64,000 bases of DNA from Spiroplasma sp. GTDB lineage: Bacteria; Bacillota_I; Bacilli_A; Mycoplasmatales; VBWQ01. The DNA lies in the NCBI GenBank assembly GCA_031119525.1, contig JAVHXO010000001.1:217580-281579 (forward strand), given 5' to 3'. Under the pieces are notes generated by a model. It was given only the letters and a program-made list of their open reading frames with translations, was not told the DNA's origin and searched no databases. Shown piece by piece: positions 54,775 to 64,000 of the stretch (position 1 is the stretch's first letter; each line of letters starts with the position of its first letter). The position numbers and the translations under genes are program-made.

Positions 54775-55401
54775 ATTTTGATTAAGCATATTTTTAACTG
54801 GCTGATAAGTCTTACGATGAATTACTGAGACACCAAATTTTTTTAAACTATCAGCATGAATTTTGGTGTAGTAACCTTTATGTTTAGCAAAGTGATAATT
54901 AGGATAATATTGATGGTAATCATTCATCATCCGATCACGAAAAACTTTTGCCAGAATTGAAGCTGCAGCAATATTAAGTGATTTTTGGTCACCTTTAATT
55001 AATGATTGACAAATACCTTGAAAATTCAGAAAACTTGGTTGTTCAAAATCAATTAAACAAACATTAGGAGTTAAATTAAGATTTTTAAAAGCAATTTCCA
55101 TACCTTTAATTGAAGCTTGTTTCGGATTGATTTTTTCAATCATTTTTAAATCAACAATTGTAATCGCATAATCTAAAGCTTTTTCAATAATAAGTTTGTA
55201 TGCTTGCTCTCGTTGTTTTGCTGATAATTGTTTTGAATCTTTAATCAAATCAGATTGAAACCCTAAAGGCAAAATCACAGCTGCAACAACAATTGGTCCA
55301 GCAATTGCACCACGCCCAACTTCGTCAAAACCAGCAATTTTTTCACAATTAGGATAATTAATTACTTCATAATCATAGTTGTAAACAATTGTTTGCTCCA
55401 T
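54763..55401 (-). CDS. rnhB: Ribonuclease HII
   Basis: RNase HII removes RNA primers and single ribonucleotides from DNA. The 212-residue protein has the acidic motifs IAGFDEVGRGAIAGPIVVAA (about residues 21-40), SIKGMEIAF, and NIAAASILAKVFRD. It is complete and probably transcribed alone. Confidence 0.96.
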   Translation of the reverse strand: MEQTIVYNYDYEVINYPNCEKIAGFDEVGRGAIAGPIVVAAVILPLGFQSDLIKDSKQLSAKQREQAYKLIIEKALDYAITIVDLKMIEKINPKQASIKGMEIAFKNLNLTPNVCLIDFEQPSFLNFQGICQSLIKGDQKSLNIAAASILAKVFRDRMMNDYHQYYPNYHFAKHKGYYTKIHADSLKKFGVSVIHRKTYQPVKNMLNQNKSY

Positions 55402-55459
55402 AATAACCTAACTTTCACAAATAATAATTTTAACTATATTATAAAGATAATTATTGAGA

Positions 55460-55495
55460 AAAATTAATTAATAATTTTAATTATTAATTAATTTT
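55460..55495. repeat. 36-base near-perfect palindrome
   Basis: The 17-base arms AAAATTAATTAATAATT and AATTATTAATTAATTTT flank TT. It lies between the divergent rnhB and 55631 genes, so it is not a simple terminator for either. It could be an operator, or an extruding AT cruciform. Confidence 0.6.
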
Positions 55496-55544
55496 GTCTC
55501 GACATAGGGCATTCAAAAAATAATATTTATTCCCCAATCATATT

Positions 55545-55630
55545 AGTGTAATTGAAGTAATAAGTATTTCAATTAATTCTTGATGAATATATAATATTTG
55601 TAAATAAGTTTAAAGAGGGGAGAAAAACTT
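55545..55630 (+). promoter_or_regulatory. Upstream block shared with the gene at 63067
   Basis: From AGTGTAATT (55545) to the start codon this sequence aligns almost base for base with 62984-63066, including AATAAGTATTT, a TATAAT box (55590-55595; 63029-63034) and a purine-rich ribosome site (AGAGGGGAGAAA; AAGGGGGGAAA). It is probably a shared promoter and 5' leader of paralogous genes. Confidence 0.7.
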
Positions 55631-56476
55631 ATGACTAATAATGAAAAAAAAATATTAATCAAAGAAACTAACGAAACTAAAGAAGCAGTCAATGAGTTTA
55701 ATACTAATATATCAATCCAAAACTCTGATCTGCTTGGAATAGAAAAAACAAAACAATACAGCGAACTTCAAGACAAAAAGAATGAAATTGTTAGTGTAAT
55801 AAATGAAACTACTCTTAAAATCACGGTTATTAAAGGAATTGATCGTTATGAAATGGGCGATAATATTAAGTTATATTTAGCAGATGCAATTAAAACAACA
55901 AATCAAATAAAAAGTTCTTTACAAGAGTCCTTTGAACCTAATTTATTTAAAGTTACAAACATTGAGGTAGTATCAGCAGAGATAGATGATGAAGATGAAG
56001 ATTATGATGAAGATTATGAAGAAATTATGATACATCCAGAAAATCTGATTATTAAATATGATTACTCAACTATTAAAAATCAATCAGTTAAATTAAAAGT
56101 TAACATTATTTCTGAAAATAAGATCTACGACGAAATATTTAACACAATAACACTAGAACAAATGGAAATTTTAGGATCAAAATATAAAGAATTCAAAAAT
56201 ACAATCTATGACATTTTTTTACAAAGGTTTAATGATATTATTACTGAATATTTTTTACCCCATTTCAAATCATGGTTTAAAATTGAAATTGGTTATGGTA
56301 AAGATATTACAAACATTAAAATAATTAAAGATGATGAGATATTCAATGAGTTTAAAAATAAAATCGATGATTTATCTGATTGAAAAAAAAGAAAAGAAAA
56401 ATTTTATATAATTACTGAAAGTCAATATACGAAGTGACCACAAAAAAGTATATTTTCTGATTTTAATATTAATTAA
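55631..56476 (+). CDS. Lineage-specific modular protein (no signal peptide)
   Basis: The 281-residue protein begins TNNEKKILIKETNET, similar to the start of the gene at 63067. From about residue 55 (NETTLKITVIKGIDRYEMGD) it closely matches the gene at 56744, including NPENLIIKYDYSTIKNQS and FKSWFKIEIGYGKDI. An acidic stretch (EIDDEDEDYDEDYEE) is inserted at about 120-134. It has no signal peptide or membrane helix. Function unknown. Confidence 0.78.
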
Positions 56477-56502
56477 ATCCTTCTTTTTAAGAATATTATC
56501 TT

Positions 56503-56534
56503 AAAAAAATACCTTTATAAAAAAGGTATTTTTT
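56503..56534 (+). terminator. Terminator after the gene at 55631-56476
   Basis: AAAAAAATACCTTT pairs with AAAGGTATTTTTT around a short AT loop, 27 bases after the stop codon. Confidence 0.9.
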
Positions 56535-56743
56535 ATATTATTTTAATTTAACTAATAATTAACAAACACCATGAAAATTAAGAAAGTTTGGTTAAATAAA
56601 ATCAATTAAACAAAATTAATAAAAAAATAATTATTTTTTTTACTTTAAATGATAGAATAATAAAATGACACTTATAAAGGGGGAATAAAGGGAACAATTA
56701 AACAATACTTAAAAAATTATCAATATAGGGGGAAAGATAATAG

Positions 56744-57607
56744 ATGATAAAATTTCATCTTAGACAATTATTAGCAGCAACTGGATTATTAACATTAGTT
56801 ATTCCAAGTTCACTAACGATTAATAATGTAGTTAATAGTAACCAAATTGGTCGCAAAGAAACCATAAAAACCTTAAAAAAAGAACTTGAATTATTCATTC
56901 AAGATCAAAATAAAACTAAACAAGATCTTCAAGGACAAATCGATGATTTAAAGAATCAAATCAAAGTTGTTAATGCCATTAACGAAACTAATTTAAAAAT
57001 AATGGTTATTAAAAAAATTTCGCGAACAAAAATGTACGATAATATTAAATTATATTTAGTCAACGCAATAAAAACAACAAATCAAATAAAAACTGCTGTT
57101 GCAAAATCCTTTGAAGATAAGTTATTTAAAGTTACAAACATTGAGGTAACAAAATCAGAAATAAATAAGGAAAATATTATAAATCCAGAAAATCTGATTA
57201 TTAAATATGATTACTCAACTATTAAAAATCAATCAATTGAATTAAAAGTTAATATTATTGATGAAGAAGATATTCACAAAGAACTATTCAAAGAAATAAC
57301 ATTTGAAAAAAAAGAAGTTATGAAATGAAACTATCAAGAATTCAAAAACAAACTCTATGACATCTTTTTACAAAGGTTTAATGATATTACTACTGATTAT
57401 GTTATGCCCGATTTCAAATCATGGTTTGAAATTGAAATTGGTTATGGCAAAAAAATTTCAAACATTAAAACAATTGAAGATGATAAGATATTCAATGAGT
57501 TTAAAAATAAAATAAATGATAACAAAAGTAAAGAAAAATTTTATATACTTACTAAAAGTAAACATAGCGAACTATTAAGTATATTTTGAAATTTTAATTT
57601 TATTTAA
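56744..57607 (+). CDS. Lineage-specific modular protein (secreted form)
   Basis: The 287-residue protein starts with a hydrophobic signal (about residues 6-29, LRQLLAATGLLTLVIPSSL), then a short coiled coil (about 40-70), then the same domain as the gene at 55631 (INETNLKIMVIKKIS, NPENLIIKYDYSTIKNQS, FKSWFEIEIGYGKKI). No lipobox cysteine is present. RBS is TAGGGGGAAAG. Function unknown. Confidence 0.8.
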
Positions 57608-57634
57608 CCATCCTTTGCTAACAAAATCATCATT

Positions 57635-57665
57635 AAAAAAATGCCTTATTGTTAAGGCATTTTTT
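57635..57665. terminator. Bidirectional terminator
   Basis: AAAAAAATGCCTTA pairs with TAAGGCATTTTTT between the convergent 56744 gene and the fructose PTS gene. Confidence 0.92.
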
Positions 57666-57687
57666 GCATTATTTTAAATTAATTAAG

Positions 57688-59331
57688 TTATTGATTTGCT
57701 CTCTTAAGTAATTTTTCTGCTTTTTCTTTTTTTGATTTTTTAAAAATATTTTTAAAATCATCTGTAGTTAATTTACCTTTAGTTTGAACTTCAACTAAGA
57801 TTCTAAATAAAATAATGTGAACTATCACACCAATAGCAATTGCTAATAGATATAATGGAATTCCAACAAAACTATTACTATAAGTTGTTACACCAGCAAA
57901 AATCGCAATAATTGGACCACCCCAAGCACCAACATGGCCTGATACTTGGAATAAACCAGCACACATACCAGCAATACCACTACAAATAATGTTTGGTACA
58001 ATTGCTGCTCAACGGTATTTAATCGCAAATGGGATTGCACTTTCACTAACACCCATAAATCCTAAAATTGTTGCATTAATACCCATAGCACGATCATCTT
58101 TAAATTTATTTTTAAAGATGAATGAAGCTAAACCAGCACCTAAAGGAGCTACAGCAAAGGCAGCAGCAGATGCACCCATAGCTTTACCACCATCAACAGC
58201 AATTAAAGCTGTCGCACCAAATGAGGCAATTTTATTAATTGGTCCACCAAGATCAACACCAGCTAATAATCCTAGCACTAATCCCAGAACTGGCATACCA
58301 ACATTAGATTTACCAATAATTTGAATTCCTTGGAAAACATAACCCATAGCAATTCCTAAAACAGGACCAAATGTGAAGATTCAAATTGTACCTAAAATTA
58401 ATGTGACAAATACTGGAATAATAATAATTGGCATAATTGGTTGAATATAACGATTAATTTTTCATTTAGTGTTAATTCAATTTACTAAATAACCAACTGT
58501 TAATCCAAAAATTAATGCACCAACAATGTTTAGACCCTGCATTGTATCAACAATTGATCGATTGTCAACATAAATATTTTCAAAATATCCATGTCATCAC
58601 ATAGTTGGACTATTACCCAAAAATGTTAAAATAAACGCTGGAGCAATCGCACTACGACCAGCAATTGAGTTGGCAATATAAGCACCAGCAATTGGCATCA
58701 TAACAGTGAAACCAATATTAGCAAAAGCATTAAAGATATATAATACCTTCATACCATCATTAGTTACTCATGACGCTCATTTTCCATCAATAAAAGCTTT
58801 GCCAATATCTTTAATTGACCCACCATTCCCATCTGGAATGTTCATTGCATTAACAATTCCAGCAATCAATGCTGAGGTAATACCAGCAAAAACAATAAAC
58901 GGAATCATAAATGAAATACCTGTCATTAAATGATTAACTCAACTTTTACTTTGTTTCTGTTTGTCTGCCTTAAACTTTTCAATCTTTTTTGATCCTTGTT
59001 GTAATTGACCTTTTTCAAATGAAGCAACAATTTCTTTCTTAGGATCTTTGATTACATCATTAATATTGACATGATAAACTAATTTGTTGTTAAATCGTTC
59101 CATATCCAACTGTCCAAGACTGATTGTAACAGCAATAATTACAACATCTGCTTGAGCAATATCTTCATCAGTAAATTTGTTTTGTGTACCAATACTACCA
59201 TGAGTTTCAACTTTAATGTCATAACCTAACTCTTTAGCAGCAATGTCTAATTTTTCTTGCGCCATATATGTATGAGCAACACCGGTTGGGCATGCAGTTA
59301 TGGCAAGAATTTTTTTTCTTACTTCTGACAT
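57688..59331 (-). CDS. fruA: PTS fructose-type EIIBC permease
   Basis: The 547-residue protein takes up and phosphorylates a sugar, probably fructose. The N-terminal EIIB domain has the phosphocysteine in ITACPTGVAHTYMAQEKL (Cys at about residue 14). The EIIC domain (about 130-520) has eight or more helices, with the conserved GxxxGVDLGGPINKIA and FMGVSESAIPFAI regions. EIIA is absent from this chain and must be encoded elsewhere. The substrate is by family resemblance. Confidence 0.92.
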
Positions 59332-59542
59332 AAACTTACCTTTCTTTTAATTATTCCGAGATTTTCTTTATCTGCAATTGATAAAGTCACACATAGTTTA
59401 ATTAAATTATATTTATTAATAAATAACAACAACTTTTAAGTGTTAATAATGGATATTAATTCGGTATTTTATAATATTTTTTTATTTTCTTAAGTTTCAA
59501 AGATATTTCAAAAAAACAGGATTTAAAAATTTAATATAAAAA

Positions 59543-59571
59543 AAAATCAACCTTAGATATCGGCTGATTTT
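59543..59571 (-). terminator. Terminator of the rpsP-rbgA operon
   Basis: On the minus strand AAAATCAGCC pairs with GGTTGATTTT (one G-T pair), followed by a long T run, just after the rbgA stop. Confidence 0.85.
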
Positions 59572-59580
59572 CATTATTAA

Positions 59581-60453
59581 TTAATTTGGTTTTTCAAATG
59601 AAATTAATCCTAATTTACCCACTTGTAAATCATGAATTAATAGATTCATTGCTCGATGAACATTACATTGATTATCAATCAACTTAAAATGATATTTTTC
59701 TGATAATTGTTCAAAATATTTTTGTAAAGTTTCATTAGTAATATTTTTTTGATCAAAAGCAATTTGATAAAAATCTGATAAATTATTAGGATAATTAATC
59801 ATTAAAAATTTTAAGGCATAATTAGCAATTTCTTCTAAAAATAAATGTTTGGCTGGCAATGTTTTAATTAATGCTAAAACTAATTTTGTGTCATCATCAG
59901 CAATTTTTGGTGATAAAATTCCTGGACTATCCAATAAATCAATCATATGATTTAACCTTACTCATTGTTGACCACGAGTAATACCAGGACAATCAGCTGT
60001 TTTTGCTACCTTTCTTTGCAATAAATTATTAATAATTGTTGATTTACCAACATTGGGTAATCCTAAAATTAAAACCCTAATTTGTGGATTTTTAATTCCT
60101 TTAGCAATTTGTTGGTTAATTTTATCAGCATAAATTAAATTAATTTGTTCAATTAACTTTACTTTAATTTTTGTTGTTAATGATTCTGTTAATATCACAT
60201 TAACATTATTTGCTTGAAAATGTTTAACCCAACTTGCAGTAATTTCTCGATCAGCTAAGTCAGCTTTATTTAAAACGATAATTCGTTTTTTATTTTTAAT
60301 TAAATCTTCTAATGTTTTACTTTGACAAGCAATCGGTGCTCTAGCATCCAATACTTCAACTACAACATCAATTACTGGGAGTTTTGTTTCAATTGCCTTC
60401 ATTGCCTTAGCCATATGACCAGGAAATCAATGTAACTGTTTTTCTTGTTCCAT
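59581..60453 (-). CDS. rbgA: Ribosome biogenesis GTPase RbgA (YlqF)
   Basis: RbgA helps late 50S assembly. The 290-residue protein is circularly permuted: the NKAD motif (about residues 62-65) comes before the P-loop GLPNVGKS (131-138), and DSPGI follows. The N-terminal HWFPGHMAKA is a family hallmark. It is last in the rpsP operon. Confidence 0.95.
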
Positions 60454-60481
60454 TTTGTTCTTTTTTCCTTTAATAAATGAA

Positions 60482-60507
60482 TTAGCACCATTAAATATGG
60501 TGCTAAC
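60482..60507 (-). other. Hairpin between rplS and rbgA
   Basis: TTAGCACCAT pairs with ATGGTGCTAA around a five-base loop. No T run follows on the minus strand, so it is more likely a processing or mRNA-stability element, or a weak attenuator, than a full terminator. Confidence 0.6.
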
Positions 60508-60520
60508 AATTATATCACTT

Positions 60521-60892
60521 TTAATTTTTTTTGGTATTAAGATTAGCTTTAATCTTTTTCTTTAACGCCTTTGTTCCTAAATTACGTAAATAAAAAGGTT
60601 TTGCTTGTCTAATTTGCCCTGTAGCAACTACTTCAATATTTTTGATTAACGGTGAATGCAAAGGAAATGTTTTTTCTACACCTTTACCTTTAACACCTTT
60701 ACGAACAATAATATTTTTATTAATTAATGAACCTTTGATACTAATAACAATTCCTTGAAAAACTTGTAATCTTTCTTTTTCTTTTTCATTACTAATAACT
60801 CAAGTAATTTTCACTGTATCACCAGTGCGGAATTTAGGTATATTAAGATTTAATTGGCTTTGATTTATTTTTGCCATGATTTGATTTTCCAT
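60521..60892 (-). CDS. rplS: 50S ribosomal protein L19
   Basis: L19 sits at the subunit interface. The 123 residues contain FRTGDTVKITWVIS, RLQVFQGIVISIKG, VRKGVKGKGVEKTFPLHSP and the basic end RQAKPFYLRNLGTKALKKK. AGGAGGGG overlaps the trmD stop codon, linking the two genes. Confidence 0.96.
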
Positions 60893-60904
60893 TTTTTGCC
60901 CCTC

Positions 60905-61714
60905 CTATCTTTTTATCTTTTTTATCTTTTTGATATTTTTTTCTTTTTTGCTTGTTGATACTTTTTTATCTATTTTTTTTTCATCAGCGAGATATTCTTC
61001 AATAATATTTGCTTCTTCTTGGGTTAATTGATGTTGATTAAACAAATCAATTCGTTTTTTATAAGTATTAATTAATGCTTGTTTTTTTCGATATAAAGCA
61101 ATTTCTTTATGGTTACCACTAAGTAATACTTGTGGTACTGCCATATCACAAACTACTTCAGGTCTTGTATATGTTGGGTAATCTAGTAAGTTATTAGTAT
61201 GCGATTCATTAGTAACTGACTCATCGCTAAGAACACCTTTAACTAAACGACTAATACTATCAACCAAAATCATTACTGGTACTTCACCACCAGTAAGAAC
61301 ATAATTACCAATTGAAATTTCTTGATCAACAAACTTGCTAATTCGTTCATCAATTCCTTCATAATGACCACAAATAAAAATATAATTATTATCACTTTGG
61401 GCATAATTGAATGCTTGCTCTTGAGTTCATAATTGACCTTGTGGTGTTAATAAAATTACTTTAGCATTTGAAGATTTTGTTTTTGCTTTCTCAATTGCTT
61501 TGATTACTGGTAATGCTTTTAAAACCATTCCTGTACCACCACCATAAGGGTAATCATCGGCTTGTTTTTGCTTATCAGTGCAAAAATCACGAATATTAAT
61601 AATTTCAATGATAATTTTTTCTTCTTTAATTGCTTTCTTGATAATTGAAGTGTTAATAAAATCATTAAAGGCTTCAGGGAATAAAGTTAAAATTGTAAAT
61701 TTTTTCTTATTCAT
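60905..61714 (-). CDS. trmD: tRNA (guanine-37-N1)-methyltransferase TrmD
   Basis: TrmD makes m1G37, which prevents frameshifting. The 269-residue protein has FTILTLFPEAFNDFINTSI, DDYPYGGGTGMVL, the knot motifs FICGHYEGIDERI and ISIGNYVLTGGE, and YTRPEVV. The C-terminal 35 residues are a lysine-rich tail (KKIDKKVSTSKKEKN...). Its start overlaps the rimM stop by eight bases. Confidence 0.96.
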
Positions 61715-62222
61715 AATTAAACATTCCAGAAATTAAATTAAGATAAACAAACTTGTTTTTATCATCAACTTTAGTAATAAAAAATTGATTATTTGGCACA
61801 TAAAAAGTTTTACCTTCACTATTATCAACTTGTCATAAACCAGTGTGATTATTATCAATTAAAGCCACAATTTTACCTAATACTCCTTGATTTGCATTAT
61901 TAATAACTTGATAACCAATAAGATTTTGAAATGAGAAATTAGCATCACCTGAATTTTGCTCATCAACAATTACTAATGATTTATTTTTCATAAATAACAC
62001 TGCATCAATCTTATTGTAAGTTTCAAAAGTTATTAAAAGAAACTTCTTATGTGGTCTTACTTTACTAATTGTTAAAGGTTGGTAGTCATTATCATTTTTT
62101 AAATAAACTACTTGATTTGTTTTTCACTTAGTAAATTTTTGACCATAATAATTACATAAAACCTTAACTTCACCTAAAAGACCATGAGTATTAATAATTT
62201 TAGCAATTTCTAAGTATTGCAT
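61707..62222 (-). CDS. rimM: Ribosome maturation factor RimM
   Basis: RimM helps mature the 30S head. The 171-residue protein has EIAKIINTHGLLGEVKVLCNY and a C-terminal PRC-barrel domain (NLIGYQVINNANQGVLGKIV, YVPNNQFFITKVDD). It starts one base after the khpA stop. Two TGA codons encode Trp, so it is invisible under the standard code. Confidence 0.93.
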
Positions 62223-62223
62223 T

Positions 62224-62469
62224 TTAATCCAATTCATTAATGGTAATTTTAACTTTTTGATCATTCATCTCTGCCTTAATATTAACTAATATTGTTAAAG
62301 CTTGAATAATCTTACCATTTTTCCCAACTAATTGTTTAAAGAATTTTTTTGGTGCTAAAATTATCACTTCAACTTCATTGGCATTTTTATCAAGTTGACG
62401 AATTTCAATTTGGTTAACTTCTTCTAATAAAATTGGTGTTATTAACTCTTCAAGAATTTTAGTGTACAT
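62224..62469 (-). CDS. khpA: KH-domain RNA-binding protein KhpA
   Basis: The 81-residue protein is a single KH domain with the GxxG loop in QLVGKNGKIIQALT (about residues 46-59). KhpA pairs with KhpB in Firmicutes to bind RNA and affect division. Its place between rpsP and rimM is conserved. Confidence 0.93.
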   Translation of the reverse strand: MYTKILEELITPILLEEVNQIEIRQLDKNANEVEVIILAPKKFFKQLVGKNGKIIQALTILVNIKAEMNDQKVKITINELD

Positions 62470-62495
62470 ATCTCACCTATTTTAAACTATTGACT

Positions 62496-62852
62496 TTATT
62501 TAGTCTTAGTTTCTTTTGCTGCTTTAACTGTTTTAACTGCAGCTTTTTTGCTTGTTGTTTTTGTTTTGTTTTTTGTTGCTGTTGCTTTTTTTTGCTCAAT
62601 TTTTAAAGTATGAAACTTTTCTAAAACACCTTGTTTTGACAAAAGGTTACGAACAGTATCAGTTGGTTGAGCTCCTGTTAATAAAAACTTTAAAGTTAAT
62701 TCTTCATTGATTTTTACAACCTTTTTAATTGGGTCATAAAATCCAAGAATATCAATATATTTACCATTCAGTTTTGTTCTAGCATCAATGGCAACAACTC
62801 GAAAACTTGGTTGTACTGATTTCCCTGTTGGTATCAATCTTAATTTAACCAT
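62496..62852 (-). CDS. rpsP: 30S ribosomal protein S16
   Basis: The 118-residue S16 begins VKLRLIPTGKSVQPSFRVVA and continues IDILGFYDPIKK and GAQPTDTVRNLLSKQG. A lysine/threonine-rich tail of about 30 residues extends past the usual end. It is the first gene of the operon; AGGAGGA precedes the ATG. Confidence 0.96.
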   Translation of the reverse strand: MVKLRLIPTGKSVQPSFRVVAIDARTKLNGKYIDILGFYDPIKKVVKINEELTLKFLLTGAQPTDTVRNLLSKQGVLEKFHTLKIEQKKATATKNKTKTTSKKAAVKTVKAAKETKTK

Positions 62853-62906
62853 AGTTCCTCCTCATAGTTGAATCTAATCATTTATTCATTTAATGAATAT
62901 AATAAA

Positions 62907-62935
62907 ATATTAACCAAAATTAATTATAATGTCAA
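62907..62935 (-). promoter_or_regulatory. Promoter of the rpsP operon
   Basis: On the minus strand a consensus TTGACA (62935-62930) is 17 bases from TAATAT (62912-62907). The transcript would start near 62900, exactly where a short inverted repeat (TATTCATT/AATGAATA, 62883-62899) begins. Confidence 0.85.
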
Positions 62936-62983
62936 GTAAAATTACTTAACATTAATAAATAATATTGATTTTAAAATGATATA

Positions 62984-63066
62984 AGTGTAATTAAATTAAT
63001 AAGTATTTAATTTAATTTTTAATGGTTATATAATACTTGGAAATAGGTTAAAAAGGGGGGAAACTT
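62984..63066 (+). promoter_or_regulatory. Upstream block shared with the gene at 55631
   Basis: AGTGTAATT, AATAAGTATTT, TATAAT (63029-63034) and AAAAGGGGGGAAACTT appear in the same order and nearly the same spacing as at 55545-55630. It is the likely promoter and leader of the coiled-coil gene. Confidence 0.7.
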
Positions 63067-64000
63067 ATGGAAACAAATGAAGACAAAATATTAATTGAAG
63101 AAATTAACGCAGCAACAAATGAGTTACCAACACAAAATTCTAGCAACTTACAAGAAAGACTTAATAAAGAATTAAGAGAAGTAGCAGAAAATAAATTTAT
63201 CATACAAGAATTAGCCAAATTAATATTAGAACAAACTAAAAACATCAATTATAAATATAAATTTGAAAAAAAAAATTTTGATATACCAGCAATCAAAATT
63301 CAAGCTTTTCAATTAACAAAAGTCGAACAAAAAATAATAAATAATCAAAATCAAATTAATAATTTTGAAAATGAAAAAAACGAATTAAAAAATAAAATAA
63401 ACGAAATAGAAAAAAAAGCAGCAAACTATAACAAACTTGAAGAACAAAAAAATGAATTAAAGAAAAAATATGATGAACTTGAAGTAGAAAAAACAAAAAT
63501 CAACCAACAACTTCGAAACAAAACTACAGACTACAACGAACTTGAAATAGAAAAAAAAGAACTACAAAAACAATACAAAACTCTTGAAACAGAAAAAAAT
63601 AAAATTAACAAAGAACTTGAAGACAAAAAAAATGAACTAAACAACAAAATAAACGAAATAGAAAAAAAAGCAGCAAACTATAACAAACTTGAAGAACAAA
63701 AAAATGAATTAAAGAAAAAATATGATGAACTTGAAGTAGAAAAAACAAAAATCAACCAACAACTTCGAAACAAAACTACAGACTACAATGAACTTGAAGA
63801 CAAAAAAAATGAACTTCAAGATCAATATAACAAACTTGTAAAAAACAAAAAAGAAGTTGATGAATTACTAACAAAGAAAGAAACAAACTATAATAAACTT
63901 GAAGAACAAAAAAATCAATTAAAAAAACAAAAGAATGAGCTTGAAGTAGAAAAAACAAAAATTAATAAAGAACTTGAAGACAAAAAAAATGAACTAAACA
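63067..64000 (+). CDS. Repetitive coiled-coil protein, 3' end missing
   Basis: The gene opens ETNEDKILIEEIN, like the start of the 55631 gene, and continues past the window edge (311 codons visible). From about residue 95 it is an uninterrupted Lys/Glu/Asn-rich coiled coil with repeats such as KLEEQKNELKKKYDELEVEK. An 84-residue unit is duplicated (about 110-156 and 194-240). No signal peptide is present. The function is unknown; long coiled coils in spiroplasmas may be cytoskeletal or surface proteins. The C-terminus may carry the same end domain as the 55631 gene, which cannot be seen. Confidence 0.8.
   Translation, partial: METNEDKILIEEINAATNELPTQNSSNLQERLNKELREVAENKFIIQELAKLILEQTKNINYKYKFEKKNFDIPAIKIQAFQLTKVEQKIINNQNQINNFENEKNELKNKINEIEKKAANYNKLEEQKNELKKKYDELEVEKTKINQQLRNKTTDYNELEIEKKELQKQYKTLETEKNKINKELEDKKNELNNKINEIEKKAANYNKLEEQKNELKKKYDELEVEKTKINQQLRNKTTDYNELEDKKNELQDQYNKLVKNKKEVDELLTKKETNYNKLEEQKNQLKKQKNELEVEKTKINKELEDKKNELN
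63395..63786 (+). repeat. Intragenic duplication of about 140 bases with 252-base period
   Basis: The segment 63395-63534 recurs at 63647-63786 almost unchanged, from AAAATAAACGAAATAG to ACTACAGACTACAA. The spacing is 252 bases, or 84 codons. A third, more diverged copy starts near 63880. It is in frame and inside the coiled-coil gene. Confidence 0.85.

Noticed and set aside
63395..63786. CRISPR-like repeats
   Set aside because: The repeats are long, in frame, without unique spacers of constant size, and encode a coiled coil.
1..64000. tRNA genes
   Set aside because: I looked for GTTCRANNC-type T loops with flanking stems on both strands in the intergenic gaps and found none that fits.

Overview
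The window is AT-rich bacterial DNA in which TGA is read as tryptophan: conserved proteins such as Der, TopA, FtsA, PNPase, UvrC and TrmD run on only if in-frame TGA is decoded as Trp. Together with the gene set (RNase Y, RNase J, SMC, FtsZ/FtsA/SepF, a fructose PTS, no cell-wall synthesis genes seen) this points to a mollicute, most likely Spiroplasma or a close relative. The genus is an inference from code usage and gene content; there is no rRNA gene to confirm it. No tRNA gene, IS element or CRISPR array was found. All coding coordinates use genetic code 4.

Layout. 1-13148 is mostly minus strand: rny, recA, cinA, RNase P RNA, gpsB, hup, a GlpT/UhpT-type antiporter, a membrane-anchored protein, der, cmk, a tail-anchored coiled-coil protein and smc, with recU on the plus strand. 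13404-19237 is a plus-strand block with a membrane protein and a large FtsX-type ABC exporter. 19288-23097 is a reduced division cluster (sepF, ftsZ, ftsA, rsmH) with a 640-residue secreted protein upstream. 25362-28555 is accessory-looking: an FNT-family channel, an HNH protein, a membrane protein, and a DUF3800 gene whose 3' end overlaps a GC-rich structured RNA. 28662-42960 carries rpsO, uvrC, a degenerate RNase J, pnp, a rhodanese, an EIIB-like protein, nadK, spx, trpS, a HAD hydrolase, a Panacea-domain gene pair that looks like a toxin-antitoxin operon, and a CorC/HlyC-family protein. 43184-50838 holds a lipoprotein, a TauE/SafE transporter, ilvA-ridA, cobO-rdgB, a bacteriocin-like secreted protein with a membrane partner, and a choline-kinase-like enzyme. 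50840-55401 is rnhB, topA, truB, ribF. 55631-57607 and 63067-64000 carry a modular family of lineage-specific proteins, separated by a fructose PTS permease and the classical rpsP-khpA-rimM-trmD-rplS-rbgA operon.

How the genes work together. There is a strong RNA-processing theme: rnpB, RNase Y, PNPase, a RNase J paralogue without metal-binding residues, RNase HII, RimM, TrmD, TruB, RsmH and RbgA. DNA repair and chromosome upkeep are represented by RecA, RecU, UvrC, SMC, TopA and HU. Sugar and organophosphate uptake is represented by the fructose PTS and the GlpT-like antiporter. The most novel-looking parts are the bacteriocin-like pair (48614-49964), the DUF3800 gene with its overlapping RNA (27731-28555), the Panacea pair with a structured RNA upstream (40524-41589), and the mosaic coiled-coil family (55631-57607, 63067 onward).

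The only stretch over 300 bases without a protein gene is 2949-3430, filled by rnpB. Other gaps of 150-280 bases hold terminators, promoters or nothing I could recognise.
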